The notes beneath the pieces are model-generated. The model worked only from the letters and a program-made list of their open reading frames with translations. It made no database searches and was not told the origin of the DNA. Shown one piece after another: positions 1 to 8,507 of a DNA stretch of 64,000 nt. Source of the stretch: Mycobacterium sp. ELW1 (GTDB taxonomy: Bacteria > Actinomycetota > Actinomycetes > Mycobacteriales > Mycobacteriaceae); the NCBI RefSeq assembly GCF_008329905.1, contig NZ_CP032155.1, positions 5,704,001-5,768,000 on the forward strand, read 5' to 3'. Both the position numbers and the translations under genes were made by a program. Position 1 is the first letter of the stretch; every line of letters begins with the position of its first letter.

Positions 1-93
1 GGTGACCGTCAGGTGCCAGGAGATCCGCGGGTCGCACTCGCCCAGTTGTACGGAGCGCCCGGAACCGCCGCCGTAGCCATCCTGTCCAGGTAA
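1..93 (+). CDS. C-terminal end of a thiolase-like / lipid-transfer (Ltp) protein, partial
   Basis: Frame 1 is open from the first base and ends with TAA at 91-93, giving the last 30 residues of a protein. The end, VALAQLYGAPGTAAVAIL, lines up with the end of the complete Ltp-type thiolase further along (VALAHNIGGPTAVSAVTIL), so I read it as the tail of a thiolase-fold enzyme of the SCP2/Ltp family. The P450 gene starts 24 bp downstream on the same strand, so this gene probably belongs to the same transcript. The His usually seen in ALAHN is Gln here, which is common in non-thiolytic Ltp proteins. With only 30 residues the exact activity cannot be stated. Confidence 0.55.
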   Translation, partial: GDRQVPGDPRVALAQLYGAPGTAAVAILSR

Positions 94-117
94 CCCAGCG
101 AAAAGGGAGTTGCGCCA

Positions 118-1335
118 ATGACAGAGACCCAGGAAGTTCAGCGTCGCGCCGAAGTGAATCTGGACCATCACGCGCCTGAATTCCGCGAGGACCCCTACGG
201 CACATTCCGTCAGATGCGCGAATCGGGCTGTCCGGTCGCTCATTCCGATCACTATGAGGGATTCTGGGCGCTCGTCGACTACGCGTCGGTGTTCGAAGCC
301 GCCCGCGACGACGCACTCTTCAACTCGTTTCCGTCGGTCGGGGTGCCTGCCAGCGAGATGCCGCTGCCGATCCTGCCGATCGAGTCCGACCCACCGGAGA
401 CCCAGGAACTGCGCGAGGTCACACTGAAGCGATTTTCGCCGGGTTCGGCAGAACGGTTCCGGGAGGCCGCGACCGAGATGACCAATGAAGCAATCGACGC
501 GTTCATCGAGCGCGGCGAGTGCGACCTGGTCGGTGAACTCACCACTCCGCTGCCGGCTCGACTGATCCTGCGGCTGTTGAAGTTCGACGAGTCGCGCCAC
601 ATGGATTGGGTCCACTGGGTACACAGCACCGTGCACGATCGAGCGCACGATCCGGAGAAGGCCGGCATCGCGGGCATGGAGATGTTCAGCGAGATCGTCA
701 AGCATATGGAACAGCGCCGCGCCGAGGGCCTGGGTGACGACCTGTTCAGCGATATCCTGCGCGGCACCCTCAATGGCCAGCCGCTCGACGACGGCCAGAT
801 CACCATGTACACGGTGTTGATGATGCTCGGCGGGATGGATACCACCAGCGGATTCACGGCCAACGTGCTGCGGCGCCTGTGCGAGGATCGCAAACTGCGC
901 CAACAGTTCATCGATGACCCCAGCCTGGTGAAGAAGGGCACCGACGAGTTGCTCCGGCTGTACACACCGACCCTGGGGTTGGCACGCACAGTGTCGCGGG
1001 ACGCCCAGTTCCACGGGCAGCTACTCTGCCAAGGCGATCGGGCGATTCTCATGTGGGCCGCGGCCAACCGCGATCCGGCGATGTTCGAAAACCCCGACAC
1101 ACTCGACCTCTCCCGCGCCAATGCCAAGAAGCAAATGGCTTTCGGGGTCGGTATGCACCGATGCCTGGGTTCCCACTACGCCAAAATGATGTTCGATGTG
1201 CTGATCACGCAGATCCTCAAGCGGTTACCCGACTTCGACCTGGCAGAAGAGCCGAAGCTGTTCGAAGACGCCGGCGAGGTCTACGCCGTACGCGAATTGC
1301 GGGTCACGTTCACCCCGGGCGCTCGCCTCGGGTGA
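118..1335 (+). CDS. Cytochrome P450
   Basis: A 405-residue soluble bacterial class I P450, a haem mono-oxygenase that would need a ferredoxin and reductase supplied from elsewhere. The haem-binding loop is FGVGMHRCLGSH with the axial Cys at about residue 349. The ExxR pair of helix K is ELLR at about 277-280, and the oxygen-activation segment of helix I is GGMDTT at about 238. Length is normal for the family. The ATG at 118 follows a purine-rich stretch (AAAAGGGAG), with no competing start nearby. It lies between a thiolase-like tail and an acyl-CoA ligase, which fits hydroxylation of a substrate that is then activated to a CoA ester. Family membership is certain; the CYP number and substrate are not determined. 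Confidence 0.95.
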   Translation: MTETQEVQRRAEVNLDHHAPEFREDPYGTFRQMRESGCPVAHSDHYEGFWALVDYASVFEAARDDALFNSFPSVGVPASEMPLPILPIESDPPETQELREVTLKRFSPGSAERFREAATEMTNEAIDAFIERGECDLVGELTTPLPARLILRLLKFDESRHMDWVHWVHSTVHDRAHDPEKAGIAGMEMFSEIVKHMEQRRAEGLGDDLFSDILRGTLNGQPLDDGQITMYTVLMMLGGMDTTSGFTANVLRRLCEDRKLRQQFIDDPSLVKKGTDELLRLYTPTLGLARTVSRDAQFHGQLLCQGDRAILMWAAANRDPAMFENPDTLDLSRANAKKQMAFGVGMHRCLGSHYAKMMFDVLITQILKRLPDFDLAEEPKLFEDAGEVYAVRELRVTFTPGARLG

Positions 1336-1387
1336 CACGCATGCCGATCGTCCGCCAATGGCTGAAAAGTCGGAGCGGCGACTGTTG

Positions 1388-1404
1388 AATTGGTTAAATG
1401 TTTA
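1388..1404. promoter_or_regulatory. Putative operator (motif member a)
   Basis: AATTGGTTAAATGTTTA matches 11 of 17 positions of the ideal palindrome AAATAGTTAAACTATTT that summarises a set of related sites in this window. It lies in the P450-ligase gap, about 30 bp before the ligase start. It is one of the weaker members of the set. Confidence 0.4.
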
Positions 1405-1435
1405 GAGCAAAGTGACCCGGACGGGAGGTGGAGTG

Positions 1436-2926
1436 GTGACGGCAGGCACCATCGCCGGATTACTCGACGACCGCGCCGCCGACCATCCGCACCGGCCACT
1501 CTTGCGTGATGCCGCGGGTACCACGTTGACCGTGTCCGAGGTCGCCGAGCTGTCGTCGGCCGCCACGACCTGGCTGGCCGACGCCGGCGTACAGCCCGGC
1601 ATGACGGTGGCCTGGCAGCTGCCGTCCCATGTCAATGCCGCGATCGTGATGCTGGCCTTGGCCCGCATGCCTGTCGTGCAGGCCCCGGTGATCCACCTGT
1701 ACCGGGTCCGCGAGGTGTGCGCTGCCGTCGAGGTGGCCGGTGCCGATGTCTTGCTGGTCGACGAATCCACAGCCGCCAACACCGTGTCCGGGGTGCCGAC
1801 GATCACGGTGCCGGATGACTTCGGCGCGGCACTGCGCATGTCATCGCCCGCCGTGCCGCCGGATGCCGACCTAGCCGTCGCTGCCGAGCCGCGCTGGATC
1901 TATTTCACCTCCGGCACCACCGGCAGGCCGAAGGGCGTGCGCCACACGGACGCCACGTTGCTCAGCGCGTCACGCGGGTACGTCGCGCACCTTGGGCTGG
2001 GCAGCCATCCGCGCGAAGTCGGGACCATCGCCTTTCCCATCGCACACGTGGGCGGCATGGTCTATCTCGCCGCCGCGTTGATCGGCGACTTCCCGGTGTT
2101 GTTGGTGCCGAAGGTCGACTCCGATGACCTGCCCCGGTTGCTGGCCAAGCACGAAGTCACAGTCACAGGTGCCAGCACCGCGTTCTACCAAATGCTGGTG
2201 AGCGCTCAAATAGCCTCTCCGACAGACGAATTATTGATGCCATCACTGCGCATGCTCATCGGCGGCGGCGCCGCATGCCCACCCGAGGTGCATCGAAAGG
2301 TGCGGCAGCACCTACAGATACCCGTCGTGCACGCTTACGGAATGACAGAGGCCCCGATGATCTGCGTCAGCGAGGCCACCGACACCGAGGAGCAACTGGC
2401 CAACAGCGCCGGCCGCCCCATCCCCGGCTCACAGGTGCGGGTCGCCGGCACCGGCGAGATCGAGCTGCGCGGCGGCAACCTGAGCCCGGGATACACCGAC
2501 CCCGATCAATGGGCACGCGCATTGACCGCAGACGGGTGGTTCCGCAGCGGCGACCGTGGCTACCTTCGCCCCGATGGCCGCATCGTGGTCACCGGCCGAA
2601 TCAAGGACCTCATCATTCGCAAAGGCGAGAACGTTTCACCTGACGAGCTCGAGAACGAACTACTCGGCCATCCGCTCGTCGAGGAGATCGCGGTGCTCGG
2701 ACAGCCCGACGAGCTGCGGGGGGAATTGGTGTGCGCGGTGGTGCGCCGTTCCCCACGGCATCGCGACGTCACCCTCGACGAACTGTGCACGTTCCTCGAC
2801 GAACGCGGACTGATGAAGCAGAAGTGGCCGGAGCGGCTGGTCCTCGTCGACGAGTTCCCGCTGACGGGCCTCGGCAAGGTGGCCAAGTCTGAACTGGCCC
2901 GCAAGATCGCAGGAGGCAACACATGA
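1436..2926 (+). CDS. AMP-binding acyl-CoA synthetase/ligase
   Basis: An ANL-superfamily enzyme that activates a carboxylic acid to its CoA thioester through an acyl-adenylate. The phosphate-binding motif is YFTSGTTGRPKG at about residues 156-167. The A8 hinge region is GRIKDLIIRKGENVSP near 387-402, and the C-terminal catalytic Lys is in LTGLGKVAKSEL near 480. GTG at 1436 is chosen because GGGAGG at 1423-1428 lies 7 bp before it; in-frame GTGs at 1433 and 1412 are alternatives, and the last would place the ribosome site inside the gene. The product is 496 residues, slightly short for the family (500-550). The stop overlaps the next acyl-CoA dehydrogenase by ATGA, so ligation and dehydrogenation are translationally coupled. 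Confidence 0.92.
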   Translation: MTAGTIAGLLDDRAADHPHRPLLRDAAGTTLTVSEVAELSSAATTWLADAGVQPGMTVAWQLPSHVNAAIVMLALARMPVVQAPVIHLYRVREVCAAVEVAGADVLLVDESTAANTVSGVPTITVPDDFGAALRMSSPAVPPDADLAVAAEPRWIYFTSGTTGRPKGVRHTDATLLSASRGYVAHLGLGSHPREVGTIAFPIAHVGGMVYLAAALIGDFPVLLVPKVDSDDLPRLLAKHEVTVTGASTAFYQMLVSAQIASPTDELLMPSLRMLIGGGAACPPEVHRKVRQHLQIPVVHAYGMTEAPMICVSEATDTEEQLANSAGRPIPGSQVRVAGTGEIELRGGNLSPGYTDPDQWARALTADGWFRSGDRGYLRPDGRIVVTGRIKDLIIRKGENVSPDELENELLGHPLVEEIAVLGQPDELRGELVCAVVRRSPRHRDVTLDELCTFLDERGLMKQKWPERLVLVDEFPLTGLGKVAKSELARKIAGGNT

Positions 2927-4167
2927 CGGCGCTAGCCGTGGACGAGGTTCGCGAGCTCACGCAGTCCGTGCGCGCAGCCTGCGAACGACTCGCACCCGAG
3001 GAGCGAGTGCGGGCGGTCGGCTACGGCGAGGCCTACGTCGACGGCGCGGACGTGGGTACCGGATTCGACAGCACCCTCTGGGCCGCGCTCTGCAACCAGG
3101 TCGGGGTAGGGGCCATTGCGCTGCCCGAACGCCTGGGCGGAGCGGGATACGGCGCCTCCGCACTCGGCGTGGTCGCGCTCGAACTCGGCCGTGCCCTCGC
3201 GCCGGTGCCGTTCGTCAGCTCGATGGTGCTGGCCACCGGGCTGCTGATCGAGTTGACCGAGCACGATCCCGATGCCGACAAGCGGCTTGCCGGACTCGTC
3301 GAAGGCCGACGCACCGCGGCGGCGGCACTGACCGGGGACGGCGGCCTGTGGCGGCGCCCCGCGGTGACCATGAAGGCGGCCAGTACCCGTGGGACGTGGC
3401 TCGTCGACGGCACCGCGCGCCACGTCCTGGGCGCTACCGCGGCCGACGACCTCGTCGTGGTCGCCATCGGCGAAGACGGTGAACCGGCCGTCTTCCTCGT
3501 CGATCCCAAAGCCGATGGCGTGTCGGTGCAGCCTGAACGGGTACTCGACGGCACCCGACCGATGGCCACGATCACCCTCAGCGTGGCGCCCGCGATCCGG
3601 TTATCGGGTGAGGAACCGGTTGACGAAATCGTTTCGCGCACCGTCGATATGGCATTGGCGGTGCTATCGGCCGAACAGGTCGGAGCGTGCGAACGGGTGC
3701 TGGAACTGGCCACCACCTACGCAATCACCCGAGAGCAGTTCAACCGTCCCATCGGCAGTTTTCAGGCCATCAAACATAAGTGCGCGAACATGCTGGTCGA
3801 CCTCGAGTGGGCGCGATCGGCCTCCCAGGCCGCGCTCGAGGCGTTCGACACCGACGACGCGAATACCGCCACCGAGGCACAGCTGCGGGCCAGCATGGCA
3901 AAGGCGGTCTGCTCGGAGTCGCTGCGAAATGCCGCACACGCCAACGTCCAGATCCACGGGGGCATCGGCTTCACGTGGGAGAACTCCGCCCACCTCTACT
4001 TCCGCCGAGCCCGCACCGACGAGGTGCTACTCGGTACCCCCGCCCAACACTGGGACCGGTTGACGACGTTGACCAACGGGTCCCCTCTCGCACCTGAGGA
4101 GCCACCCATCCCGGGCCATCCGAGCACCGGCCAACCGCCAAGGAGTTCCGGTGTCGAGTTCGCCTGA
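2923..4167 (+). CDS. Acyl-CoA dehydrogenase, subunit of a probable heteromeric pair (pair 1, degenerate C-terminus)
   Basis: A 414-residue acyl-CoA dehydrogenase fold that would use FAD to introduce an alpha-beta double bond. Recognisable are the C-terminal helix segment REQFNRPIGSFQAIKHK and the QIHGGIGFTWE motif. The usual catalytic/FAD loop (YEGT or GGTSEIQR) is missing; in its place is RTDEVLLGTPAQHWDRL. The next gene overlaps it and carries the motif this one lacks. That division is known for the alpha2beta2 ChsE-type dehydrogenases of mycobacterial steroid side-chain degradation, so I infer one mixed enzyme. It begins with ATGA overlap on the ligase gene. Confidence 0.88.
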   Translation: MTALAVDEVRELTQSVRAACERLAPEERVRAVGYGEAYVDGADVGTGFDSTLWAALCNQVGVGAIALPERLGGAGYGASALGVVALELGRALAPVPFVSSMVLATGLLIELTEHDPDADKRLAGLVEGRRTAAAALTGDGGLWRRPAVTMKAASTRGTWLVDGTARHVLGATAADDLVVVAIGEDGEPAVFLVDPKADGVSVQPERVLDGTRPMATITLSVAPAIRLSGEEPVDEIVSRTVDMALAVLSAEQVGACERVLELATTYAITREQFNRPIGSFQAIKHKCANMLVDLEWARSASQAALEAFDTDDANTATEAQLRASMAKAVCSESLRNAAHANVQIHGGIGFTWENSAHLYFRRARTDEVLLGTPAQHWDRLTTLTNGSPLAPEEPPIPGHPSTGQPPRSSGVEFA

Positions 4168-5296
4168 CGTCGTCGAGGACATCGGCGCCCTGCGCACAAC
4201 GTTTCGCGAATTCCTCACCGCTGCACCGAAACCGGACGGTCTGCGAAACTACGGTCCGACGCCCACGGCCGACGATGTCGAACCGGGCCGGGCATGGCAC
4301 CGCTACCTCGCCGAGCACGGTTACACGTGCCTGCACTGGCCGCTCGAATACGGCGGGGCCGCAGCCACGGTGGCGTACCAGGCCGCATTCGCCGAAGAGT
4401 GCGCACGCGCGGATGTGCCGCGTCAGCTGAACATCACCGGGGCTGACTTGGTAGGCCCTGTGCTGATCAAGTTCGGCACGCCGGAGCAGAAGGCCCGCTA
4501 TCTCGACGGCATCCGGCTCGGCGACGCAGTATGGACACAGTTGTTCTCCGAGCCCGGTGCGGGCTCGGATCTGGCCGGGGTACGCACCCGTGCACAGCGC
4601 ACTGCGACGGGCTGGCGCATCGACGGCCAGAAGGTGTGGAGTTCGGCGGCGGCCTCGGCCGACTTCGGGCTGCTGCTCGCACGCACCGGTCCCGAAATGC
4701 ACCGGGGCCTTTCGATGTTCGTCGTGCCGATGGACGCCCCGGGCGTCACGGTGCGCCCGCTGACCCAGATGGACGGCGAGAGCAAGTTCAACGAGGTCTT
4801 CTTCGACGGCGCCGAGCTCGACGACGACGCCCTCGTCGGCGGGGTCGGCCAGGGCTGGGCCGTCGCCATCGTGACCCTGGGACGGGAACGCCTGACGCTG
4901 GGATCCCAAGCGGTGTCGATGTTCCGGCTGCACGAGCGGATGGTCGAGGCTGCGCGCAATCACGATGTGCTCGACCCCGTGCTCGCTCGGTCGCTGACGC
5001 GGCTATGGTCGCGGATGTGGTTGCTGCGCTACACCTGGCAGCGGGCCGTCGACTCGGGCGATCTCACGTCGTCGGCGTTCTCCGTGCTCAAGCTGATGAC
5101 CTCGGAGACCGACCAGGACCTCGGCGACATGGCCACCGAGGTTTTGGGTACCGACGCGTGCGTCGACCCGGCGGATGACGACCTGGTGCACCACATGCTG
5201 GTGGGGCGTGCTCAGACGATCCTCGGCGGTACCAGCGAGATTCAGCGCAACATCCTCGGCGAGCGGGTGCTCGGGCTCCCCAAAGAACCCCGGTGA
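4151..5296 (+). CDS. Acyl-CoA dehydrogenase, partner subunit (pair 1)
   Basis: A 381-residue acyl-CoA dehydrogenase with the middle-domain motif FSEPGAGSDLAG and the C-terminal GGTSEIQRNILGERVLGLP, both of which contact FAD and the neighbouring subunit. GTG at 4151 is set by AAGGAG six bases upstream, inside the preceding gene, giving a 17-bp overlap. Its 5' neighbour is a dehydrogenase lacking this C-terminal motif, so the two are best seen as one hetero-oligomer. The stop overlaps the following CoA-transferase start (GTGA). The chain-length or ring substrate cannot be told from sequence. Confidence 0.9.
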   Translation: MSSSPDVVEDIGALRTTFREFLTAAPKPDGLRNYGPTPTADDVEPGRAWHRYLAEHGYTCLHWPLEYGGAAATVAYQAAFAEECARADVPRQLNITGADLVGPVLIKFGTPEQKARYLDGIRLGDAVWTQLFSEPGAGSDLAGVRTRAQRTATGWRIDGQKVWSSAAASADFGLLLARTGPEMHRGLSMFVVPMDAPGVTVRPLTQMDGESKFNEVFFDGAELDDDALVGGVGQGWAVAIVTLGRERLTLGSQAVSMFRLHERMVEAARNHDVLDPVLARSLTRLWSRMWLLRYTWQRAVDSGDLTSSAFSVLKLMTSETDQDLGDMATEVLGTDACVDPADDDLVHHMLVGRAQTILGGTSEIQRNILGERVLGLPKEPR

Positions 5297-6486
5297 CAAC
5301 AGGTTTGCGCACACCCGACCTGGCAGACGCGTTACGAGCGGCGGTGCGCCCACATGCGACGGTGGCGCTAGGGGATGGCGTCGGCGCGCTGCGGTGCCTC
5401 GACGACGGGTCGTCGATCGGGGCGATGCTGAGTGCCGTTGCCCGCGAGGTCGGCTCGGTGCGTCTGCTGCTGGGTTGGCTGCCCGCCCCGCTGGAGGGCC
5501 TCGACGCCGCTGCGTTCAGCGAGGTGGCCGCGCTCATGCCCGGCTGGGGTGTGCGTGACGTGCTACGCACGCCTACAGCACGTTTCGTCCCGACTCGGCT
5601 CTCGGTCATCGGCGCCCTGTTGACGGGGCCACTGCGGCCCGACCTACTGATCACCAGGCTCGTCGAACGCGACGGCAACCTCCACTTCGCAACCGAGGTG
5701 TCGTGGCAACGTGAACTCGTCGACGCCGGAGTGCCGGTACTGGCGATCATCGACGCCACGGCACCGATGGCCAGTGCACTGCCCGCCTTGGACCCCGGTC
5801 AGGTCAGGGTGATCGGCCACAGTGCGGACGGCCCCACACGGCTACCACCAAAGGCACCCCAAGAGATCCACCACGCACTCGCCGAATCCGTGTTGCGATT
5901 CGTCCCGCCGGGGACCCGCTTGCAATACGGGCCAGGCCAATTGGGCACCGCGCTCTTGAGCGGTCTGACGGTACCGGTGCACCTCGACACCGGTCTGCTG
6001 ACCGACGCCGTCGTCGATCTCGAAGATCGGGGGCTCATGGCCACGACGCCGTCGGCGACCTATCTGATGGGCAGCGACGTGTTGTACGAGTGGGCAGACG
6101 GCAAGGCGATCCTGCGCGGCATCGACTACACCCACGATCTGACCAGACTGTCTCGCGGTGCCCCGTTGATCGCCGTCAACACCGCGATCGAGATCGATCA
6201 CTACGGCCAGGTCAACGTCGAGGGGGTCGGCGACAAGGTGGTCGGCGGAATCGGGGGCCATCCCGACTACTGCGCCGCGGGGGCGATGAGCCGCGGTGGT
6301 TTGTCGATCATCGCCGTGCCTTCCGAGACCAACGGCCGCTCCCCGCTCGTGCAGCACCTGAGTCGCCCTGCCTCCACGCCCGCGCACGATGTCGACGTGA
6401 TCGTCACCGAATCCGGTCACGCCGACCTACGAGGCGCCGGCTGGTCGCAGCGCCGGCGCCTGATCACCGAATTGTTGTCGAGCTGA
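5293..6486 (+). CDS. Acetyl-CoA hydrolase/transferase family protein (4-hydroxybutyrate CoA-transferase-like)
   Basis: A 397-residue two-domain CoA-transferase fold. The C-terminal half is the diagnostic part: INTAIEIDHYGQVNVEGVGDK, GGIGGHPDYCAAG and SRGGLSIIAVPS match the AcetylCoA_hyd_C domain. The family moves CoA between acids through a gamma-glutamyl-CoA ester, or hydrolyses acyl-CoA. The usual catalytic Glu lies near the start of the C-terminal domain; IEIDHYGQ is my candidate segment. It overlaps the preceding dehydrogenase by GTGA and is followed after 11 bp by an SDR, so it is mid-operon. A role in recovering CoA or transferring it to a ring-cleavage acid is inference. Confidence 0.82.
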   Translation: MTTGLRTPDLADALRAAVRPHATVALGDGVGALRCLDDGSSIGAMLSAVAREVGSVRLLLGWLPAPLEGLDAAAFSEVAALMPGWGVRDVLRTPTARFVPTRLSVIGALLTGPLRPDLLITRLVERDGNLHFATEVSWQRELVDAGVPVLAIIDATAPMASALPALDPGQVRVIGHSADGPTRLPPKAPQEIHHALAESVLRFVPPGTRLQYGPGQLGTALLSGLTVPVHLDTGLLTDAVVDLEDRGLMATTPSATYLMGSDVLYEWADGKAILRGIDYTHDLTRLSRGAPLIAVNTAIEIDHYGQVNVEGVGDKVVGGIGGHPDYCAAGAMSRGGLSIIAVPSETNGRSPLVQHLSRPASTPAHDVDVIVTESGHADLRGAGWSQRRRLITELLSS

Positions 6487-6497
6487 AGGGAAGACGA

Positions 6498-7409
6498 ATG
6501 CCTGAGGGCCCATTGACCGGCAAGGTCGTTCTGGTAACGGGTGGCGGCCGAGGGATCGGCCGCAGCCACTGCCTCCAGTTGGCCGCCCAGGGAGCGGCTG
6601 TCGTCGTCAACGATCCAGGAGTGGGTCGTGACGGATCCGGCGGCGACGGACCCGGCCCTGCCGCCGATGTCGTCGCCGAGATCGAGGCGCTGGGCGGCAA
6701 AGCCGTGGCACACACGGGCTCGGTGTCGGCGTGGGACGACGTCGCTGACATGATCGCCACTGCGGTCGACACGTTCGGCTCGCTGACCGGCGTGGTGAAC
6801 AACGCGGGCATCCTGCGTGACTCCATGGTGGCGGCCACCACCGAAGCCGACTGGGATGCCGTCATCTCCGTCCACCTCAAGGGCACTTTCGCCGTCACCC
6901 GGCATGCCTGCGAGTACTGGCGCGCACAGTTCAAGGCCGGCAGCCCTATCGACGCGCACGTCGTGAACACAGTGTCCGGTGCCGGGCTGTGGGGCAACGT
7001 CGGGCAAAGTGCCTACGGCGCCGCCAAGGCGGCCATCGCCAACCTGACGATCGTCACCGCGATGGAGGCGCAGCGGTACGGCGTTGCGGTCAATGCGATC
7101 TCGCCGCTGGCCGCATCGCGCATGACCGCCGAGGTGTTCGGAGCTCGTGCCGACGATCCCGCGCTGGACCCCGCCCGCAGCTCCGCGGTCGTCGCCTGGT
7201 TGCAGTCCCCGCAGTCGGCCTGGCTGACCGGGCAAATCCTCCGCGTCAACGGCGACAAGCTCACCCGCATCGAAGGCTTCACCGAAGCCGCGGGCGCCTA
7301 TCATGCCAAAGACGGCGTTTCTCTGACGTTTTCGGAGATCGGCCAGGCAGTCAGCTGGCTATACAGGACCTCGCCGCGGGGGCTGGCCGGCCCGCTTCCC
7401 GCGGATTAG
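6498..7409 (+). CDS. SDR oxidoreductase, 3-hydroxyacyl-CoA dehydrogenase-like (17beta-HSD4 N-domain type)
   Basis: A 303-residue short-chain dehydrogenase. The NAD-binding motif is TGGGRGIG near the start. NNAGI marks the central strand and YGAAK is the catalytic Tyr/Lys pair. The insert VVVNDPGVGRDGSGGDG after the second strand resembles the dehydrogenase domain of peroxisomal multifunctional enzyme type 2, which oxidises 3-hydroxyacyl-CoA. ATG 6498 is preceded by GAAGGGAAG and is the start consistent with the fold; the frame is open much further upstream, but that part is read-through of the preceding gene. It is the last gene of the first operon; an IS481 element follows 22 bp after its stop. 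Confidence 0.9.
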   Translation: MPEGPLTGKVVLVTGGGRGIGRSHCLQLAAQGAAVVVNDPGVGRDGSGGDGPGPAADVVAEIEALGGKAVAHTGSVSAWDDVADMIATAVDTFGSLTGVVNNAGILRDSMVAATTEADWDAVISVHLKGTFAVTRHACEYWRAQFKAGSPIDAHVVNTVSGAGLWGNVGQSAYGAAKAAIANLTIVTAMEAQRYGVAVNAISPLAASRMTAEVFGARADDPALDPARSSAVVAWLQSPQSAWLTGQILRVNGDKLTRIEGFTEAAGAYHAKDGVSLTFSEIGQAVSWLYRTSPRGLAGPLPAD

Positions 7410-7425
7410 AAAGCCTGACGCTTGC

Positions 7426-7431
7426 GCTAGG
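7426..7431. repeat. Left target-site duplication GCTAGG of the IS481-type element
   Basis: GCTAGG immediately before the left inverted repeat is repeated at 8507-8512, directly after the right inverted repeat. This is the 6-bp duplication made at insertion. The right copy contains the stop codon (TAG, minus strand) of the neighbouring SDR gene, so that stop was already in the target. Confidence 0.85.
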
Positions 7432-7443
7432 TGTACTCAGCCA

Positions 7444-8401
7444 TCAGGTTGGTTGCAGTCGGCTGATGGGCGATAGCCCTGCGAGTGCGCTGTGGCGGCG
7501 TTGAGGGTTGTAGAACTCGACCCAGGGCGCAAGGGCTTGGGCGCGGTCGGAGTTGGAAGCGAACACCCGGCGATAGGACCATTCGCTTTGCAGGGTGCGG
7601 TTATAGCGCTCCACCTTGCCGTTCTGCCACGGGCAGTGCGGTTTGATGAAGAGGTGTTTAGCGTGCAGTTGGTCGATAACGGCGGCCACGTGTGCTGAGT
7701 GCCGGTAGCTCCAGTGATTGTCGGTGATGACACGTTCGATGTGCGAAATGCCCTGCCAGTGAAAGTAATTAGCTGCGCGGGCGATGAACCCCGCGCATGT
7801 CGGTCCTTTCTCATCGGCATGGATCTCGGAGTAGGCCAGCCGACTGTGGTCATCGACCATTGAGTGCACGTAGTCATACCCGATACCACGGCCGCGGACC
7901 TGCTCGCTGCGGCCGTGAGCCCGCCAGCCGCCACCGTCAGGGATGCGTCCGAGCTTTTTGACATCGACATGCACCAATTCGCCAGGACGATCACGCTCGT
8001 AGCGGACCGCGGTGGCTTTCGAGGCTTTGATCACCGCACCGGTCATGGGATCGCAGTCCCGCAGATAGGGCACCGCGGCGGCGCAGAATCCGTCCGACGG
8101 TCCGCGCTGGGATCCCGAGCTCAGGGCCCAACCAGTCCTGGCCTCGACGGTGCCGGCGACGCGCAGCGATGACCTGGCGCTCTACACGTGCCGACGTTTT
8201 CGTGGGACTGCGGCGCGGCCGTGAGGACCGATCGTGCAATCCGGCCTCACCTTCGGCCGCATAGCGGCTGATCCAGGTGTGAACGCATTTGCGGGATACA
8301 CCCATCGCCGCGGCGATATGGGCTTGTTTCGAGCCCTGCTGGTGGCGCTGCACGATCAGCAATCGACCACGCAGCGTCGTGCGGGCATTACGGTGGGACA
8401 C
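7444..8401 (-). pseudogene. IS481-family transposase, frameshifted
   Basis: The N-terminal part (8401 down to about 8070) starts at GTG 8401 with GGAGG five bases before it. It has the family's helix-turn-helix region (KQAHIAAAMGVSRKCVHTWISRY) ending at ARTVGRILRR. The catalytic domain continues in another frame from VPYLRDCDPMTG to the stop at 7444. All three acidic residues of the DDE triad are visible: the Asp of HVDVKK, the Asp of ITDNHWSY and the Glu of NGKVERYNR. Family members are one continuous ORF of about 320 codons, so the break in the run of CGC codons near 8065-8075 is best explained by a two-base loss or one-base gain. No A6G-type slippery site is visible there. Confidence 0.85.
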
Positions 8402-8484
8402 GAGAACCTCCGGGTTGGTGACGGGCCTTCGACAAGCCACACCTCACCCGGAGGTTCTCTTCACATCAAGCCAACACGCCCGCT

Positions 8485-8506
8485 ACCAACGTCATGGCTG
8501 AGTACA
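8485..8506. repeat. Right terminal inverted repeat of the IS481-type element
   Basis: Read on the minus strand this begins TGTACTCAGCCATGAC and matches the left end at 7432-7453 in 20 of 22 positions. The right copy of the target duplication (GCTAGG, 8507-8512) follows directly. Confidence 0.88.
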
Positions 8507-8507
8507 G

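Larger units (their letters stand above)
7432..8506 (-). mobile_element. IS481-family insertion sequence (1075 bp)
   Basis: The ends are imperfect 22-bp inverted repeats, 7432-7453 and 8485-8506. Both begin TGTACTCAGCCAT, with two mismatches over the 22 bp. They are flanked by a GCTAGG target duplication. Inside is one transposase of the IS481 type on the minus strand, broken by a frameshift. The element has landed precisely between two convergent SDR genes without damaging either, so its effect on metabolism is probably only on transcription termination between them. Intact ends and exact duplication indicate a fairly recent insertion. Confidence 0.92.

Noticed and set aside
279..1127. Antisense open frame over the first P450
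   Set aside because: Arg/Ser-rich mirror of a clearly functional P450 gene; no independent evidence.
6090..6497. Upstream extension of the SDR at 6498 into the CoA-transferase gene
   Set aside because: The extension is the wrong-frame reading of the preceding gene; the SDR fold begins at 6498 behind GAAGGGAAG. The same argument was used for the extended starts before 11462, 28375, 20450 and 22644.
7991..8073. Programmed frameshift in the IS481-type transposase
   Set aside because: IS481 transposases are normally a single ORF and there is no slippery heptamer in the overlap; a disabling indel is simpler.
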